Shown here piece by piece: positions 61,124 to 64,000 of a stretch of DNA of 64,000 nucleotides. The stretch covers positions 1 through 64,000 of the forward strand of contig OY969782.1 in NCBI GenBank assembly GCA_963703045.1, in the 5' to 3' direction. Source of the stretch: Miltoncostaea sp963703045 (GTDB taxonomy: Bacteria; Actinomycetota; Thermoleophilia; Miltoncostaeales; Miltoncostaeaceae). A program made the position numbers and the translations under genes. The notes under the pieces were generated by a model. That model was given only the letters and a program-made list of their open reading frames with translations, had not been told where the DNA came from and did no database searches. Position 1 is the stretch's first letter. Each line of letters starts with the position of its first letter.

Positions 61124-62926
61124 TCAGCCCGCCTCGGCCACCTCCACCAGGCGCTCCATCTCGCGGAAACCGGGCTCCCAGACCTCGGGGTCCTCCAGGT
61201 CGACGCCCAGCTCGCCGAGCAGCTCGGTGGGGGCCTTCGACCCCCCGGCCGACAGGAACGCGATGTACGCGTCCACGAAGCCGGCGCCCATCTCGCGGTA
61301 GCGCGCGTAGAGCGCCAGCGTCGAGAGGTGCGCGAACACGTAGGCGTACGTGTAGAAGCGCGTCGAGATGAAGTGGGGGATGTACGACCACCCCATGCGG
61401 TACCGCTCCGGCAGGGCCAGCGCGTCGCCGTAGTACTTCTCGTTCTCGCCGAACCAGATGTCCGACAGCCGCGATGCCGTCAGCGTGCCCCCCTCCCCGC
61501 GCAGGGCGTAGGCGCGCTGCTCGTAGCGGGTGAGCACGGTCTGACGGAAGACGGTGGCGAACGAGCCCTCGACGCGCTCCGAGATCAGGGCCCGGCGTGT
61601 GGTCGGGTCGGTCTCGGTCTCCATCAGGTGGTCGAAGGTCAGCAGCTCCGCGAACGTGGAGGGCACCTCGGCGAGCGCCAGACCGGTGCCCGCCGACAGG
61701 GCCGTCTGCTCGCCCGATGCGAGCGAGAAGTGCATGCCGTGGCCCAGCTCGTGGGCCAGCGTCATCACGTCGTCCATGCGGTCGGTGAAGTTCATCAGCA
61801 CGTACGGCGACGCGTCCTGGGCGACCGGGGCGCAGAAGGCGCCGCCGCGCTTGCCCGAGCGCGGCTCGGCGTCGATGCGGCCCTCCGCGAAGAACCCGCC
61901 GGCGATGCCGGCGATGCGCGGGGAGAAGCGGCCGAACGACTCGTCGATCAGGCGGCGCGCCTCGGGATAGGCCACCGAGCGCCCCTCGCCGATGGGCGCG
62001 TACTGGTCGTGCAGCTCCAGCCGGTCGAGTCCGAGGATGCCCGCCTTGATGCGGAACCAGCGGTGGGCGATCGGGTAGTGGCGCTCGACCGCGTCGAGCA
62101 TCCCCTCGACGACCGGCGCGGGCAGCTCGTTGCGCAGGTGGGTCGGCTCCATCGGTCCCCCGTAGCCGCGCAGCTTGTCCATCGCCAGGCGGTCGCCCAC
62201 GAGCGTGTCGTAGCAGTGGGCGAGCGTGTCGGTGTGGGGCTCGAGGCCGTCGTAGAGCGTCTCCAGCGCCCGCCGCCGCAGGTCGCGGTCGGGGTTGCGG
62301 ACGTGGGCGAGCAGCCGGTCGATGGTGTGCGGCTCCGGGCCGTCGCCCTCGCCGGCGTCGAACGGCACCTCGAGGGTCGAGGTGATCTGGCCGAACAGCG
62401 TGTGCCAGGCGCTCACCGCCGCCGGGCTGCGCTCCGAGAGCATCCGCTCCTCGGGCTCGGACAGGGTGTGCGGCGCGAACCGGCGCAGGGCGATCAGGTA
62501 GTGGCGGTCGCGGGCGACCTCCGGCGCGTCGTGCAGCGCCCGGGCCCGGTCGGCGTCGAGCTCCAGCCACTCGAGGTCGAAGAACCGCAGCGCGTTGCCC
62601 GCCTCAACCAGTCCGCGGTCGATCGCCGACGACAGGTCCTTGTTCTCCTGGCTGGTCACATCGACCGACTCGCGCAGGTGGGCGTACGAGCTGACCCGCG
62701 AGAGCTCGTTGTCGATGGCCGCCAGCTCGGCCAGCGCCGCGGCGAGGCCGGGTCCGTCCATGTCGGCGAGCCGGCCGCGGTAGGTCGTCTCGAAGGCGCG
62801 CGAGCGCGTCAACGCCTCGTCGAGGCGCCGGCGGGCCTGCGCGGCGTCGGCGACGAGGGGGGAGAGGTCCCAGTGGACGCCCTCCGCGCGGCGGCCGATG
62901 GGGGCGGTGTCGGTGGCTGTCGTCAT
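61124..62926 (-). CDS. pepF: oligoendopeptidase F (M3 family metallopeptidase)
   Basis: 600 residues from ATG at 62926 (GTG at 62935 also possible). The zinc motif HELGHGMHFSLASGEQ lies near residue 396, with the third-ligand Glu in AEVPSTFAELL. Upstream helical domains (SVDVTSQENKDLSSAIDRGL, LRNELPAPVVEGMLDAVERH) and GAFCAPVAQDASPYVLMNFT fit PepF. It degrades short peptides in the cytosol. TAGCGT (minus strand, 62939-62934) ends seven bases before the ATG, again a leaderless arrangement. Confidence 0.94.
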   Translation of the reverse strand: MTTATDTAPIGRRAEGVHWDLSPLVADAAQARRRLDEALTRSRAFETTYRGRLADMDGPGLAAALAELAAIDNELSRVSSYAHLRESVDVTSQENKDLSSAIDRGLVEAGNALRFFDLEWLELDADRARALHDAPEVARDRHYLIALRRFAPHTLSEPEERMLSERSPAAVSAWHTLFGQITSTLEVPFDAGEGDGPEPHTIDRLLAHVRNPDRDLRRRALETLYDGLEPHTDTLAHCYDTLVGDRLAMDKLRGYGGPMEPTHLRNELPAPVVEGMLDAVERHYPIAHRWFRIKAGILGLDRLELHDQYAPIGEGRSVAYPEARRLIDESFGRFSPRIAGIAGGFFAEGRIDAEPRSGKRGGAFCAPVAQDASPYVLMNFTDRMDDVMTLAHELGHGMHFSLASGEQTALSAGTGLALAEVPSTFAELLTFDHLMETETDPTTRRALISERVEGSFATVFRQTVLTRYEQRAYALRGEGGTLTASRLSDIWFGENEKYYGDALALPERYRMGWSYIPHFISTRFYTYAYVFAHLSTLALYARYREMGAGFVDAYIAFLSAGGSKAPTELLGELGVDLEDPEVWEPGFREMERLVEVAEAG

Positions 62927-62933
62927 GCGGATC

Positions 62934-62976
62934 ACGCTAGCGGATCCCTCTCGGCAGCGGCCGTCCGGCGTAGACT
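62934..62976. promoter_or_regulatory. divergent leaderless promoters of pepF and the Ser/Thr kinase
   Basis: TAGCGT on the minus strand (62939-62934) serves pepF. TAGACT on the plus strand (62971-62976) ends six bases before GTG at 62983. Both start codons lie directly after the -10 box with no ribosome site. Confidence 0.5.
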
Positions 62977-62982
62977 CGCGGC

Positions 62983-64000
62983 GTGCCCCCCGAGGAGCTG
63001 CCCGCCCCTCTCGCCGAGGGGTTCCTGCCGCCGCGCTACACGGACGTGCGGCCTCTCGGCCTGGGTGGGATGGCGAGCGTCCACGTCGCCCGCGACACCC
63101 AGATCGGTCGTTCGGTCGTGGTGAAGGTGCTGGACGAGGGGCGCATCGGGCCGACCGAGCGCGAGGAGTGCCGGCGCCGCTTCGTCACCGAGGCGCGCGC
63201 GGCGGCGGCGATCCACCACCCGAACGTCATCACGATCCTCGACACGGGCACGGGTCCGGACGGCCGTCCGTACATCGTCATGGAGCAGATGCCCCGCGGC
63301 TCGCTGCGTGCGTTCGCCGACGACGCCCTCGCCGATCCCGCGACCGTCGCGGGGTGGATCTCGCAGGCGGCGGCGGGGCTCGCGGCGGCCCACCGCGCCG
63401 GCGTCGTCCACCGCGACGTCAAGCCCGACAACCTGCTGCTCGACGCCGACGGCTGGCTCAAGGTGTCCGATTTCGGCATCGCCCGCGTGCGCGCGGCCGA
63501 CGACGGCGGCTCGGTCACCCGCACCGGGATGATGATGGGCACGGCGGGCTACATGGCTCCCGAGACCTACGCCAACGCCGCGGCGGCCGGCCCCGCCAGC
63601 GACGCCTGGGCCCTCGCCGCCACGGCCTACCGCCTGCTGACCGGCCGGTCCGCGTACGGCGGCGGCTACCCGATCGGCGACGTGCCGCCCGCGTCCGGGC
63701 TGCGGCCCGGGCTGCCCGTGGCCGTCGACGGCGTGCTGGCCCGCGGGCTCGCCGCCGCGCCCGACGACCGCCCCCCGGCGACTGCCTTCGCGGCCGAGCT
63801 GGCGGCCGCGGTGGAGGGTGCGACGTCCCCCGGGGAGACCGTTCCGATCCCCCGGGCGCCCGCCCCGGCGGTGCCGCCGACGCGCATCACCCCCCCGATC
63901 GACCTCGCTCCGCCCCCGTCGCCGGAGCGGCCCACCGAGGTGGCGGTGCCGCCCGCGTCTCCGCGACCCGCCCCTCGGCGGCGCGCCGTCGTGCTGGCCG
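62983..64000 (+). CDS. Ser/Thr protein kinase, 3'-truncated by window edge
   Basis: 339 codons from GTG at 62983, open at the right edge. A complete kinase domain spans about 18-275: LGLGGMASVHVARD, VVVKVLDEGR, HRDVKPDNLLLD, VSDFGIARV, MGTAGYMAPE, SDAWALAATAYRLLTG. A Pro-rich juxtamembrane linker (APAPAVPPTRITPPIDLAPP and on) follows and ends in RRRAVVLA, apparently the start of a TM helix. This is the PknB-like layout; the extracellular part lies outside the window. It could phosphorylate targets read by the FHA proteins encoded at 5-7 kb, but nothing in sequence proves that. Confidence 0.9.
   Translation, partial: MPPEELPAPLAEGFLPPRYTDVRPLGLGGMASVHVARDTQIGRSVVVKVLDEGRIGPTEREECRRRFVTEARAAAAIHHPNVITILDTGTGPDGRPYIVMEQMPRGSLRAFADDALADPATVAGWISQAAAGLAAAHRAGVVHRDVKPDNLLLDADGWLKVSDFGIARVRAADDGGSVTRTGMMMGTAGYMAPETYANAAAAGPASDAWALAATAYRLLTGRSAYGGGYPIGDVPPASGLRPGLPVAVDGVLARGLAAAPDDRPPATAFAAELAAAVEGATSPGETVPIPRAPAPAVPPTRITPPIDLAPPPSPERPTEVAVPPASPRPAPRRRAVVLA

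Overview
The window is very GC-rich (roughly three quarters G+C, with near-total G/C at third codon positions) and gene-dense. It uses many GTG starts and GTGA/ATGA stop-start overlaps. Together with a fused PafB-PafC regulator, the futalosine menaquinone gene mqnE, and a subtilase followed by a 'YHFEYG' fibronectin-like repeat, this points to a high-GC actinobacterium. My best guess is a Thermoleophilia/Solirubrobacterales-type lineage, but that is an inference from style and gene content, not from a marker gene. I see no insertion sequence, prophage, CRISPR array or replication origin. The only RNA gene I recognise is a tRNA-Asn.

Layout. 1-2.2 kb: secreted subtilase (cut by the window edge) and an ECF sigma factor. 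2.4-8.1 kb: a tightly overlapping signalling operon of a flavoprotein, a small membrane protein, a kinase-fold protein lacking catalytic residues, a proline-rich FHA protein, an FHA protein fused to a zinc-finger anti-sigma domain, and an ECF sigma factor with an AhpD/CMD-like tail. This is the most novel-looking part. 8.5-11.2 kb: comM-dprA. 11.2-20.5 kb: pafBC fusion, UbiA prenyltransferase, CoA-type Nudix hydrolase, an isopropylmalate dehydrogenase-like enzyme, a small ferredoxin/MarR/DUF1802 operon ending in a 31-residue membrane peptide, and mqnE. 20.5-26.7 kb: ABC transporter pair, phosphomannomutase, HIT protein, CorA, alcohol dehydrogenase. 26.9-33.4 kb: two response regulators and a histidine kinase, the last overlapping trpF-trpB-trpA and an amidase. 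33.4-44.2 kb: membrane-bound Ser/Thr kinase with a long Gly-x-x-x repeat, recQ, thioesterase, TetR/MFS pair, MMPL exporter, SF2 helicase. 44.2-50.4 kb: TrkH plus a three-gene cluster that looks like the N-acetylglutaminylglutamine amide (NAGGN) osmolyte pathway. 50.5-57 kb: SRPBCC, AlkA-like glycosylase, VOC protein, FAD monooxygenase, and a split B12-dependent acyl-CoA mutase with MeaB. 57-64 kb: GGDEF-EAL protein, tRNA-Asn, methyltransferase, HTH protein, oligoendopeptidase F, and a Ser/Thr kinase cut by the right edge.

Two genome-wide habits stand out. First, many transcription units have a TAnnnT -10 box ending only 5-8 bases before the start codon and no Shine-Dalgarno, the signature of leaderless mRNAs. 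Second, seven genes are broken by frameshifts: twelve apparent single-base insertions in six genes, most repaired by removing one C, and one opposite shift in a proline-codon repeat. The frames on either side remain intact and conserved, and eight of the insertions fall in the NAGGN cluster. Sequencing or assembly error is the most economical explanation, but it needs read-level checking.
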